This document shows, piece after piece, positions 30,880 to 38,832 of a DNA stretch of 64,000 nucleotides. The DNA is from Pseudomonas wadenswilerensis. Lineage in GTDB: Bacteria; Pseudomonadota; Gammaproteobacteria; Pseudomonadales; Pseudomonadaceae. The first letter of the stretch is position 1. Each line of letters begins with the position of its first letter. The notes beneath the pieces were generated by a model. It was not told where the DNA came from, did no database searches, and was given only the letters and a program-made list of their open reading frames with translations. The position numbers were made by a program, and so were the translations under genes. Where the stretch lies: the NCBI RefSeq assembly GCF_900497695.1, contig NZ_UIDD01000012.1, positions 64,501 to 128,500 of the forward strand. Direction: 5' to 3'.

Positions 30880-32247
30880 ATGGGCAAACCGCAAGTATCC
30901 TTCTACAACCTGGCCTGGCGCTGGCACTTTTACGCCGGGTTGTTCGTCGCGCCGTTCATGATCCTGCTGGCGATCACCGGGATCATCTACCTGTTCAAGC
31001 CGCAGCTCGACCCGCTGCTGTACCGCGACTTGATGGTGGTCGAGGCCGGGCATCACCGGCAAAACGCCGACAGCCTGCTGCAACAGGTGCAACAGGCCTA
31101 CCCCAAAGGTCAGGTCAGCCAGTACCTGCCGGCGTTGGCCAATGACCGCAGTGCGCAGTTCGTGGTGCACAACGATGGCCGTGAATTAAACGTGTTCGTC
31201 GACCCCTACAGCGGCAAGCTGCTCGGCGCGCAGGACGCGCAGAACAACCTGCAGGCCGTCGCCCGCGCCCTGCATGGCGAACTGATGATCGGCACCACCG
31301 GCGATCGCCTGGTGGAGCTGGCTGCCGGCTGGGGCGTGGTGCTGGTGGTCTCCGGCCTGTACCTCTGGTGGCCGCGTGGCAAACGTACGGGCGGCGTGCT
31401 GTGGCCACGCCGGAACGCGCGCGGGCGCCTGCTGTGGCGCGACCTGCATGCGGTCACCGGCTTCTGGGGCTCGGCCCTGCTGCTGTTGATGCTGCTCAGC
31501 GGCATGACCTGGACCGGCTTCTGGGGCAAGCAATACGCTGACCTGTGGAACCGCTTTCCGGCGGCGATGTGGAACGACGTACCGCAATCCGACCAGCAAG
31601 CCCGGGCGCTGAACAACGCCAGCCGCCAGACAGTGCCCTGGGCCATGGAAAACACACCGATGCCGCAATCCGGGGCCCACGCCGAGCATGCCGGCCACAG
31701 CATGGGCTCCGGCGCAGCGCCAGCACCGCAGGTCAGCCTGCAACAGATCGAAGAGTTGGCCAACACCCGCCGCGTCGAACCTGGCTACAGCATCACCCTG
31801 CCGACCAGCGCCGAAGGCGTGTACACCATCGCCGTGTTCGCCGATGACCCGCGCAACGACGCCACCCTGCATGTCGACCAGTACACCGGCAAGGTCCTGG
31901 TGGATGTGCGCTGGCAGGATTACAACAATGTCGCCCGCGCCACCGAGCTCGGGGTGATGCTGCACGAGGGCAAGATGTTCGGTCCGCTGAACCAGATTGT
32001 TGTCCTGCTGATCTGCCTGATGATTCTGCTCGGCTCGGTCAGCGGCCTGGTGATGTGGTGGAAGCGCCGTCCCGAAGGCGGCCTCGGCGTGCCGCCACTG
32101 CGTCATGACCTGCCGCGCTGGAAGACCGCGACAGTAATCATGCTGATCCTGGGTGCGGCATTCCCGCTGGTGGGTGGCTCGATGCTGCTGGTGTGGTTGG
32201 TTGATCGTTATGCACAACCGCTGGCCCGGACAAATCCGCTAACATGA
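30880..32247 (+). CDS. PepSY-associated TM helix protein (putative metal reductase)
   Basis: 455-residue inner-membrane protein of the PepSY_TM family. It has an N-terminal helix (FMILLAITGIIYLF), periplasmic PepSY regions, paired central helices (LVVSGLYLWWPRG, WGSALLLLMLLSGMTW) and a C-terminal pair. Conserved His residues within the helices (WRWHFYAG, RALHGEL, DLHAVTG, MLHEGKMFG) could bind haem, as in related iron and copper reductases. A Met/His-rich loop (HAEHAGHSMGS) again points to copper. It follows oprC by 56 bases and probably reduces or handles the imported metal; this role is inferred. Confidence 0.85.
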   Translation: MGKPQVSFYNLAWRWHFYAGLFVAPFMILLAITGIIYLFKPQLDPLLYRDLMVVEAGHHRQNADSLLQQVQQAYPKGQVSQYLPALANDRSAQFVVHNDGRELNVFVDPYSGKLLGAQDAQNNLQAVARALHGELMIGTTGDRLVELAAGWGVVLVVSGLYLWWPRGKRTGGVLWPRRNARGRLLWRDLHAVTGFWGSALLLLMLLSGMTWTGFWGKQYADLWNRFPAAMWNDVPQSDQQARALNNASRQTVPWAMENTPMPQSGAHAEHAGHSMGSGAAPAPQVSLQQIEELANTRRVEPGYSITLPTSAEGVYTIAVFADDPRNDATLHVDQYTGKVLVDVRWQDYNNVARATELGVMLHEGKMFGPLNQIVVLLICLMILLGSVSGLVMWWKRRPEGGLGVPPLRHDLPRWKTATVIMLILGAAFPLVGGSMLLVWLVDRYAQPLARTNPLT

Positions 32248-32308
32248 GCGCCCGTTTTCGATACGGGCCTGTTTTCGGCGTCATCGCCCGCAGGCCCGCA
32301 GGACCTTG

Positions 32309-33097
32309 ATGAGCACCCTGAGTATCAGCGACCTGCACTGGTCGCCCCTGGGCCACGGCCACTGCCACCACCAGTTCCAGCTGCGCGACGTTGAGCTGCA
32401 GGTCGGTGCCGGCGAATTCGTCGGTCTGATCGGCCCCAACGGCAGCGGCAAAACCAGCCTGCTGCGCTGCGCCTACCGCTTCAACAAACCGGAGCGCGGC
32501 CGGGTGCGCCTGGGCGAGCATGACCTGTGGCAGCAGTCGTCGCGCTGGTGCGCCCAGCGCATCGCCGTGGTGCTGCAGGAGTTTCCCGATGCCTTCGGCC
32601 TGAATGTCGAGGAAGTGGTCGCCATGGGCCGCATCCCGCACAAAAGCCTGTTCGACGGCGACAGCCACGAGGATCGCCAGTTGGTGCAACAGGCCTTGCA
32701 GGCAGTCGGCCTGCAGGGCTTTGACGACCACACTTTCGCCAGCCTGTCCGGCGGCGAGAAGCAGCGGGTGATCCTCGCCCGCGCCCTGGTCCAGCAACCC
32801 CAGGTGCTGATCCTCGATGAGCCGACCAACCACCTCGACCCGCGCTATCAGCTGGAACTGCTGCAGCAGGTGCGCCGCCTGGGCATCGGTACCCTGGCGA
32901 GCATCCATGACCTGAACCTGGCCGCGGCCTTCTGTGATCGCCTGTACGTGCTCGACCACGGGCGCATCGTCGCCAGCGGCACGCCTGATCAGGTGCTGAC
33001 CGCCGAATTGCTGCACGAGGTTTTCGGCGTACAAGCGCTGATCGACCGCCACCCTCTGGCTGACCACCCTCGCCTTACCTGGATAACCCAGCGATGA
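32309..33097 (+). CDS. ABC importer ATP-binding protein, FecE/BtuD type
   Basis: ATPase of a FecBCD-type importer, 262 residues. Walker A is GPNGSGKTS (42-50), the signature LSGGEKQRV and Walker B VLILDEPTNHLDP are intact. The N-terminus is unusually His-rich (HWSPLGHGHCHHQF). I chose the ATG at 32309; the TTG one codon earlier is less likely. A small GCCCGT/ACGGGC hairpin followed by CTGTTTTC (32250-32276) precedes the gene and could separate it from the PepSY gene. It overlaps the binding-protein gene by four bases. The substrate is unknown. Confidence 0.9.
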   Translation: MSTLSISDLHWSPLGHGHCHHQFQLRDVELQVGAGEFVGLIGPNGSGKTSLLRCAYRFNKPERGRVRLGEHDLWQQSSRWCAQRIAVVLQEFPDAFGLNVEEVVAMGRIPHKSLFDGDSHEDRQLVQQALQAVGLQGFDDHTFASLSGGEKQRVILARALVQQPQVLILDEPTNHLDPRYQLELLQQVRRLGIGTLASIHDLNLAAAFCDRLYVLDHGRIVASGTPDQVLTAELLHEVFGVQALIDRHPLADHPRLTWITQR

Positions 33098-34044
33098 TTC
33101 GATCCATCCTGTTGCTCGGCCTGGCCTTGCTGCTGGCCAGCCCCGGCGCTTTCGCCGAGGCCACCCAATACCCGTTGACGGTGCAGAGCTGCAACCGCCA
33201 GGTGACCTTCACCAAGGCCCCGGAGCATGCCCTGAGCCACGACATCAACATGACCCAGATGATGCTCGCCCTCGGCCTGCGCTCGCGCATGGTCGGCTAC
33301 AGCGGCGTCAGCGGCTGGAAGGCGGTGACCCCGCAGTTGCGCAAGCAACTCGCCGGCCTGCCGGAACTGGCGGCCAAGTACCCGTCGGTGGAAACCCTGC
33401 TCAACGCCAATGTCGACTTCCTCTTCGCCGGCTGGGATTACGGCATGCGCGTCGGCGGCGACCTGACGCCACAGAGCCTGGCGCCGCTGGGCATCCCGGT
33501 CTATGAGTTGACCGAATCCTGCGCCTTTGTCATGAAGCGCCCGGCAGCCAGCCTGGACGACACCTATACCGACCTGCGCAACCTCGGCAGGATCTTCGAC
33601 GTGCAGGACCGCGCCGAACAGTTGGTCGGCCAGATGCAGGAGCGCGTCGCCGTGGTGCAACAGCACTTGCCGGCACAACGTCCACGTGTGTTCCTCTACG
33701 ACAGCGGCGAAGACCGGGCCATGACCTCCGGGCGCCTGGGCATGCCCGAAGCGCTGATCGCCGCTGCGGGCGGGCGCAATGTACTTGACGACATCGAGGC
33801 CAGCTGGACCCGGGTCAACTGGGAGAGCGTGGTCGAGCGCAACCCCGAGGTGATCGTCATCGTCGACTATGGCGAAGTCAGCGCCGCGCAGAAGCAGGCG
33901 TTCCTCGAACAACACCCGGCACTGCAATCGGTGGCTGCGATCCGCAACAAGCGCTTCGTGGTCATCCCTTACGTAGCAGCCACGCCAAGCCTTGAGAACG
34001 TCGAAGCCATCGAGACCATCGCCGCGAGCCTGCACGGCGCATGA
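33094..34044 (+). CDS. ABC importer substrate-binding protein, iron-complex/B12 class
   Basis: Periplasmic binding protein of the type III (helical backbone) class, 316 residues with a signal peptide cleaved near AFAEA. The body begins YPLTVQSCNRQVTFTKAPEHAL and continues with VETLLNANVDFLFAGWDYGM and VVERNPEVIVIVDYG. From memory it most resembles proteins labelled F420-0 transport, but Pseudomonas does not make F420, so that label should not be carried over. Iron chelates, corrinoids or a metal-metallophore complex are all possible. It overlaps both partner genes by four bases (ATGA). Confidence 0.88.
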   Translation: MIRSILLLGLALLLASPGAFAEATQYPLTVQSCNRQVTFTKAPEHALSHDINMTQMMLALGLRSRMVGYSGVSGWKAVTPQLRKQLAGLPELAAKYPSVETLLNANVDFLFAGWDYGMRVGGDLTPQSLAPLGIPVYELTESCAFVMKRPAASLDDTYTDLRNLGRIFDVQDRAEQLVGQMQERVAVVQQHLPAQRPRVFLYDSGEDRAMTSGRLGMPEALIAAAGGRNVLDDIEASWTRVNWESVVERNPEVIVIVDYGEVSAAQKQAFLEQHPALQSVAAIRNKRFVVIPYVAATPSLENVEAIETIAASLHGA

Positions 34045-35063
34045 GGTCCGCAAGCTCCCGTCATCGGCTGTTGCTGCTCGGGCTGTTCGGCCTGCTGCTG
34101 GTGTCCTGCGTGGTCTCCCTGGGCTTCGGTTCGGCGCCGGTGCCGGTCGAGGTGGTCTGGCGCGTGTTGCTGTTCAAGGTGTTCGGCATTACGCCCGACA
34201 CCCCTGCATGGAGCACCGGCCAGGAGCATATCGTCTGGCTGATTCGGGTGCCGCGCATGCTCCTGGCGGCACTGGTCGGCGGCGGTCTGGCAATGATCGG
34301 CGCGGTACTGCAGGCAGTGACACGCAACCCACTGGCCGACCCGCACCTGCTCGGCGTCACCTCCGGGGCGACCCTGGGGGCAGTGCTGGTGGTGCTGCAT
34401 ATCGGCGAGCTGCTCGGGGTGCTGACCTTGCCCCTGGCAGCCTTTATCGGCGCGCTGTGCAGCATGCTGCTGGTGCTGGCCATCGCCAGCCGCCACGGCC
34501 GCCTGGACAGCGACCGCCTGCTGCTGTGCGGCGTGGCGGTGGCCTTTGTGATGATGGCGGCGGCCAATCTGCTGCTGTTTCTCGGTGATCACCGGGCAAG
34601 CTCGGCGGTGATGTTCTGGATGCTCGGCGGCCTGGGCCTGGCGCGCTGGGAGCTGCTGCCGATCCCGGCCATCAGCGTGTTGCTGGGCCTGGCCTTGCTG
34701 CTGGGCATGGCCCGCTCGCTGAACGCGTTGATGGCCGGCGAGCAGACCGCCGTGACCCTTGGCCTGAATGCACGCAAGGTGCGCCTGCTGGCGTTTCTGA
34801 TCTGTTCGTTGCTGACCGGCGTGCTGGTGGCGATCAGCGGCTCGATCGGCTTTGTCGGCCTGATGGTGCCGCACATCGCCCGGCGCCTGGTCGGTGCCGA
34901 GCACAGCCGCCTGCTTCCGGTGTGCCTGCTGCTGGGCAGCCTGTTCCTGATCTGGGTCGACGTTGCCGCGCGCACGCTGATTTCGCCCGAGGACCTGCCC
35001 ATCGGCATCGCCACCGCGGCCATTGGCGGCTTGTTCTTTATCGGCCTGATGCGCCGACGTTGA
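34041..35063 (+). CDS. ABC importer permease, FecCD/BtuC type
   Basis: Ten-helix permease of 340 residues. Typical motifs are VWLIRVPRMLLAALVGGGLA, GAVLQAVTRNPLADPHLLGV and, near the end, GFVGLMVPHIARRLVG, where the ATPase docks. It completes the importer with the two genes upstream, all coupled by ATGA overlaps. A divergent palindromic stretch (GCGCTAGCGC near 35103) lies in the 110-base gap before cycA. Confidence 0.93.
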   Translation: MRSASSRHRLLLLGLFGLLLVSCVVSLGFGSAPVPVEVVWRVLLFKVFGITPDTPAWSTGQEHIVWLIRVPRMLLAALVGGGLAMIGAVLQAVTRNPLADPHLLGVTSGATLGAVLVVLHIGELLGVLTLPLAAFIGALCSMLLVLAIASRHGRLDSDRLLLCGVAVAFVMMAAANLLLFLGDHRASSAVMFWMLGGLGLARWELLPIPAISVLLGLALLLGMARSLNALMAGEQTAVTLGLNARKVRLLAFLICSLLTGVLVAISGSIGFVGLMVPHIARRLVGAEHSRLLPVCLLLGSLFLIWVDVAARTLISPEDLPIGIATAAIGGLFFIGLMRRR

Positions 35064-35173
35064 TCACGGTCAACACCGCCCGCGCCTTGAGACGTATTGT
35101 CGCGCTAGCGCCAGGAAGGCGCGTGTTAGCCTAGCGGCGCACAACAAGACCGACCTCAACGGAATGCCTGCCT

Positions 35174-36601
35174 ATGACCGCGAACCTGCCCCCGCAACAC
35201 CCCGCACCCACTGACCATGACCACCTGCAACGCAGCCTGTCCAACCGCCACATCCAGCTGATCGCCATCGGTGGCGCCATCGGCACCGGGCTGTTCATGG
35301 GTTCGGGCAAGACCATCAGCCTGGCCGGCCCGTCGATCATCTTTGTCTACATGATCATCGGTTTCATGCTGTTCTTCGTCATGCGTGCCATGGGCGAACT
35401 GCTGCTGTCGAACCTCAACTACAAGTCGTTCATCGATTTCTCCGCCGACCTGCTCGGCCCCTGGGCCGGCTACTTCACCGGCTGGACCTACTGGTTCTGC
35501 TGGATCATCACCGGCATCGCCGACGTCATCGCGATCTCGGCCTATTCGCAGTTCTGGTTCCCCGACCTGCCGCAGTGGGCGCCGGCGATTGCCTGTGTCG
35601 GCCTGCTGCTGTCGCTGAACCTGATCACGGTGAAGATGTTCGGCGAGATCGAGTTCTGGTTCGCCATGATCAAGATCATCGCCATCGTCGCCCTGGTCGG
35701 CACCGGCCTGTACATGGTCATGGCCGGCTTCCAGTCGCCCGCCGGGCGCACCGCCGACCTTGCCAACCTGTGGAACGACCAGGGCATGTTCCCCCATGGC
35801 CTGATGGGCTTTTTTGCCGGCTTCCAGATTGCCGTGTTCGCCTTCGTCGGCATCGAACTGGTGGGCACCACCGCTGCCGAAGCGAAGAACCCGGAGCGCA
35901 ACCTGCCGCGGGCAATCAACTCGATCCCGATCCGCATCATCGTCTTCTACGTGCTGGCGCTGATCACCATCATGGCGGTGACACCGTGGCGTGACGTGGT
36001 GCCGGGCAAGAGCCCGTTCGTGGAACTGTTCGTGCTTGCCGGCCTGCCGGCGGCGGCCAGCATCATCAACTTCGTGGTGCTGACCTCGGCGGCCTCGTCG
36101 GCCAACAGCGGCGTGTTCTCCACCAGCCGCATGCTCTTCGGCCTGGCCCAGCAGGGTAATGCGCCTAAGCGTTTCGAGCAGCTGTCCAAGCGCAGCGTGC
36201 CGGCCAGCGGCCTGCTGTTCTCGTGCACCTGCCTGCTGGCCGGGGCGCTGCTGATGTACGTGATTCCGGATCTGGTCGAAGCCTTCACCCTGGTGACCAC
36301 GGTGTCGGCGATCCTGTTCATGTTCGTCTGGTCGCTGATCTTGCTGTCGTACCTGAACTACCGCAAACAGCGCGCCGCGCTGCACCAGGCCTCGAAGTAC
36401 AAGATGCCCGGCGGGCGTTTGATGTGCTGGGTGTGCCTGGCGTTCTTCGCCTTCATCCTGGTGCTGCTGAGCCTTGAGCACGATACCCGCCAGGCGCTGA
36501 TTGTCACGCCTTTGTGGTTCGTGCTGCTGACCGTCACTTACCAGTTCGTGCGGCGCAATCGTCAAGCCCAGCTTGAAAGCGTCAGCTCCCGCCAGGGCTG
36601 A
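35174..36601 (+). CDS. cycA: D-serine/D-alanine/glycine transporter
   Basis: Proton-coupled amino acid permease of the AAT family, 475 residues with 12 predicted helices. Long stretches match E. coli CycA almost exactly (SNRHIQLIAIGGAIGTGLFM, TGWTYWFCW, FVGIELVGTTAAE), which supports D-serine, D-alanine and glycine uptake and D-cycloserine sensitivity. The N-terminus is slightly different and His/Pro-rich. It stands alone between the ABC importer and a convergent small gene, whose stop lies directly after its own. Confidence 0.93.
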   Translation: MTANLPPQHPAPTDHDHLQRSLSNRHIQLIAIGGAIGTGLFMGSGKTISLAGPSIIFVYMIIGFMLFFVMRAMGELLLSNLNYKSFIDFSADLLGPWAGYFTGWTYWFCWIITGIADVIAISAYSQFWFPDLPQWAPAIACVGLLLSLNLITVKMFGEIEFWFAMIKIIAIVALVGTGLYMVMAGFQSPAGRTADLANLWNDQGMFPHGLMGFFAGFQIAVFAFVGIELVGTTAAEAKNPERNLPRAINSIPIRIIVFYVLALITIMAVTPWRDVVPGKSPFVELFVLAGLPAAASIINFVVLTSAASSANSGVFSTSRMLFGLAQQGNAPKRFEQLSKRSVPASGLLFSCTCLLAGALLMYVIPDLVEAFTLVTTVSAILFMFVWSLILLSYLNYRKQRAALHQASKYKMPGGRLMCWVCLAFFAFILVLLSLEHDTRQALIVTPLWFVLLTVTYQFVRRNRQAQLESVSSRQG

Positions 36602-37177
36602 TCAACCCTCGCTGGCCTTGAGCAGTTCGGCCAGCACCGCGTCGGCCTCCTCGCGCTGGGCCGGCGTCGGTGCCTTGGCGAACTGGCTGCGGCCGTTGAG
36701 GGTCAGGTAGGCGTTATCGCCGTCGCCCCAGATGTACGAATAGACCAGCATGAAGCTGTCGGAGTCGGCGGCGCAGTACGGCGCGACGCTGCGCAGTGGC
36801 GCCAGTAGCGAGATCATCTCGCCGTAGTTCTCGCTGAACTGCAACAGGGCGAAGCGCCAGGCGCCCGCCTTCTCGTCGTACTCGGAGTACGTGCCCCAGC
36901 CACTGACACCGACCAGCTCGCTCAGGTTTCGCGCTACCAGCGGCCGCAGGTCTTCACTCCTGACCTTGCCCGGGCCATACATCCCCTGGCTGTCGAACCA
37001 TTGCTGCCAATCGTCGAAGGCTGGCGCACCACCCGGCGGCGCGGCCTTGACCTCGGCGTACTGGGCAGCGGTCATGGTGCAACGAAAATACAGCGAGGAC
37101 GGCTCGCTGGCCTGCACCTGCCCCATTGCGGCCCACACGCCGGCCATCATCATCCCTGCACACGCGAGCTTGCTCAC
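36602..37177 (-). CDS. unknown exported protein
   Basis: Unrecognised protein of 191 residues with a signal peptide (KLACAGMMMAGVWAAMGQVQA). The mature part has few Cys (FRCTMTAAQY, APYCAADSD) that could form a disulfide, plus aromatic-rich stretches (SDSFMLVYSYIWGDGDNAYL). It begins at GTG 37177, which has AGGGA seven bases upstream; the 33 residues encoded further upstream do not look like a protein start. It is convergent with cycA and divergent from urtA. Confidence 0.72.
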   Translation of the reverse strand: MSKLACAGMMMAGVWAAMGQVQASEPSSLYFRCTMTAAQYAEVKAAPPGGAPAFDDWQQWFDSQGMYGPGKVRSEDLRPLVARNLSELVGVSGWGTYSEYDEKAGAWRFALLQFSENYGEMISLLAPLRSVAPYCAADSDSFMLVYSYIWGDGDNAYLTLNGRSQFAKAPTPAQREEADAVLAELLKASEG

Positions 37178-37219
37178 TGTCGTCGTCCCTGAACTGCTTT
37201 CGAAGGCGGCGATGATACC

Positions 37220-37240
37220 TGCACGAACCAAAGCTGTGCA
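37220..37240. promoter_or_regulatory. possible NtrC-type enhancer site
   Basis: TGCAC (37220-37224) and GTGCA (37236-37240) form an inverted repeat about 105 bases before the sigma-54 promoter of urtA. The half-sites fit NtrC (TGCAC...GTGCA), but the 11-base spacer is four longer than the usual seven. Confidence 0.35.
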
Positions 37241-37345
37241 GACCCGTTTGCCGCGCACCGGCCACAGCGCCATCACGGTGCAAGCCTGCTTGCCAGCAGC
37301 CGCGATTCATCGTGCAAACCGCGCCCCAGAGCGCCTCGCACCACT

Positions 37346-37361
37346 CGGCACAGCCCTTGCT
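37346..37361 (+). promoter_or_regulatory. sigma-54 promoter of urtABCDE
   Basis: CGGCACAGCCCTTGCT matches TGGCAC-N5-TTGCW at all but the first base, with the invariant GG and GC exactly spaced. It lies 62 bases before the urtA start, as expected for a nitrogen-regulated urea importer. Confidence 0.8.
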
Positions 37362-37422
37362 AACGCTCTTGGCGAAGTCGCCATCTGCCCAACAGAACAT
37401 CCGATTCCATGGAGAGAGCACT

Positions 37423-38688
37423 ATGAAGCGTCGCAGTCTGATCAAGGCCTTTACCCTCAGCGCGTCCATCGCGGCGATGGGCCTGAGCTGGAGCATCCAG
37501 GCCGCCGAGACCATCAAGGTCGGTATCCTGCATTCGCTGTCGGGGACCATGGCGATTTCCGAGACCTCGCTCAAGGACATGGCCCTGATGACCATCGAAC
37601 AGATCAATGCCAAGGGCGGGGTCAACGGCAAGCTGCTGGAGCCGGTGGTGGTCGACCCCGCATCGAACTGGCCGCTGTTCGCCGAGAAGGGCCGCCAGCT
37701 GCTGACCCAGGACAAGGTCGCGGTGGTGTTCGGCTGCTGGACCTCGGTGTCGCGCAAGTCGGTACTGCCGGTGTTCGAAGAGCTCAACGGCCTGCTGTTC
37801 TACCCGGTGCAGTATGAGGGCGAAGAGATGTCGCCGAACGTCTTCTACACCGGTGCCGCGCCCAACCAGCAGGCGATCCCGGCAGTGGAATACCTGATGA
37901 GCGAAGACGGCGGCGCCGCCAAGCGCTACTTCCTGCTGGGTACCGACTACGTCTACCCGCGCACCACCAACAAGATCCTGCGCGCCTTCCTGCACAGCAA
38001 GGGCGTGGCCGACAAGGACATCGAAGAGGTCTACACGCCGTTTGGCCACAGCGATTACCAGACCATCGTCGCCAACATCAAGAAGTTCTCCGCCGGCGGC
38101 AAGACCGCGGTCATCTCCACGGTCAACGGCGACTCCAACGTGCCGTTCTACAAGGAGCTGGCCAACCAGGGCCTGAAAGCCACCGACGTGCCGGTGGTGG
38201 CCTTCTCGGTAGGCGAGGAGGAACTGCGCGGCATCGACACCAAGCCGCTGGTGGGGCACCTGGCGGCGTGGAACTACTTCGAATCGGTGGATAACCCGGT
38301 CAACAGCCAGTTCGTCGCCGACTGGAAGGCCTACGCCAAGGCCAAGAACCTGCCGGGCGCCGACAAGGCGGTGACCAACGACCCGATGGAAGCCACCTAC
38401 GTCGGCATCCACATGTGGGCCCAGGCGGCGGAGAAGGCCAAGTCCACCGATGTCGACAAAGTCCGCGAGGCCCTGGCCGGGCAGACCTTCAAGGCGCCGT
38501 CCGGCTACACCCTGACCATGGACAAGACCAATCACCACTTGCACAAGCCGGTGATGATCGGCGAGATCCAGGATGACGGGCAGTTCAATGTGGTCTGGGA
38601 AACCGAACAACCGCTGCGCGCACAGCCGTGGAGCCCGTTCATTCCGGGCAACGACAAGCGGCCGGATTATGCGGTGAAGGGCAACTGA
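37423..38688 (+). CDS. urtA: urea ABC transporter substrate-binding protein
   Basis: Periplasmic urea-binding protein of the high-affinity Urt importer, 421 residues. The start KRRSLIKAFTLS resembles a twin-arginine signal, as reported for other UrtA proteins. The mature part shows KVGILHSLSGTMAISETSL and the UrtA-typical VFGCWTSVSRKSVLPVFEEL and VQYEGEEMSPNVFYTGAAPN. I chose the ATG at 37423 behind GGAGAG; the longer frame runs through the promoter. It is the first and most strongly expressed gene of the operon in known systems. A REP pair follows it, often seen where upstream mRNA is stabilised. Confidence 0.96.
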   Translation: MKRRSLIKAFTLSASIAAMGLSWSIQAAETIKVGILHSLSGTMAISETSLKDMALMTIEQINAKGGVNGKLLEPVVVDPASNWPLFAEKGRQLLTQDKVAVVFGCWTSVSRKSVLPVFEELNGLLFYPVQYEGEEMSPNVFYTGAAPNQQAIPAVEYLMSEDGGAAKRYFLLGTDYVYPRTTNKILRAFLHSKGVADKDIEEVYTPFGHSDYQTIVANIKKFSAGGKTAVISTVNGDSNVPFYKELANQGLKATDVPVVAFSVGEEELRGIDTKPLVGHLAAWNYFESVDNPVNSQFVADWKAYAKAKNLPGADKAVTNDPMEATYVGIHMWAQAAEKAKSTDVDKVREALAGQTFKAPSGYTLTMDKTNHHLHKPVMIGEIQDDGQFNVVWETEQPLRAQPWSPFIPGNDKRPDYAVKGN

Positions 38689-38711
38689 GTTGTCGGGGCC
38701 GCTTTGCGGCC

Positions 38712-38794
38712 CATCGCTGGCAAGCCAGCTCCCACAAGGACCGCGCATACCCACAGACACTGCAATGCCTGTGGGAGCTGGCTTGCCAGCGATG
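38712..38794. repeat. REP pair (inverted) inside the urt operon
   Basis: CATCGCTGGCAAGCCAGCTC faces its mate, which ends in GCCAGCGATG, between urtA and urtB. It may set the excess of UrtA over the membrane subunits by protecting the upstream mRNA. Confidence 0.92.
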
Positions 38795-38832
38795 AGGCCC
38801 TGAGACATTCCACAACCGCGACGGATCCCGCT

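Noticed and set aside
33094-34044. Annotation of the binding protein as F420-0 transporter component
   Set aside because: Similarity only recalled, and Pseudomonas lacks F420 synthesis; the substrate is left open.
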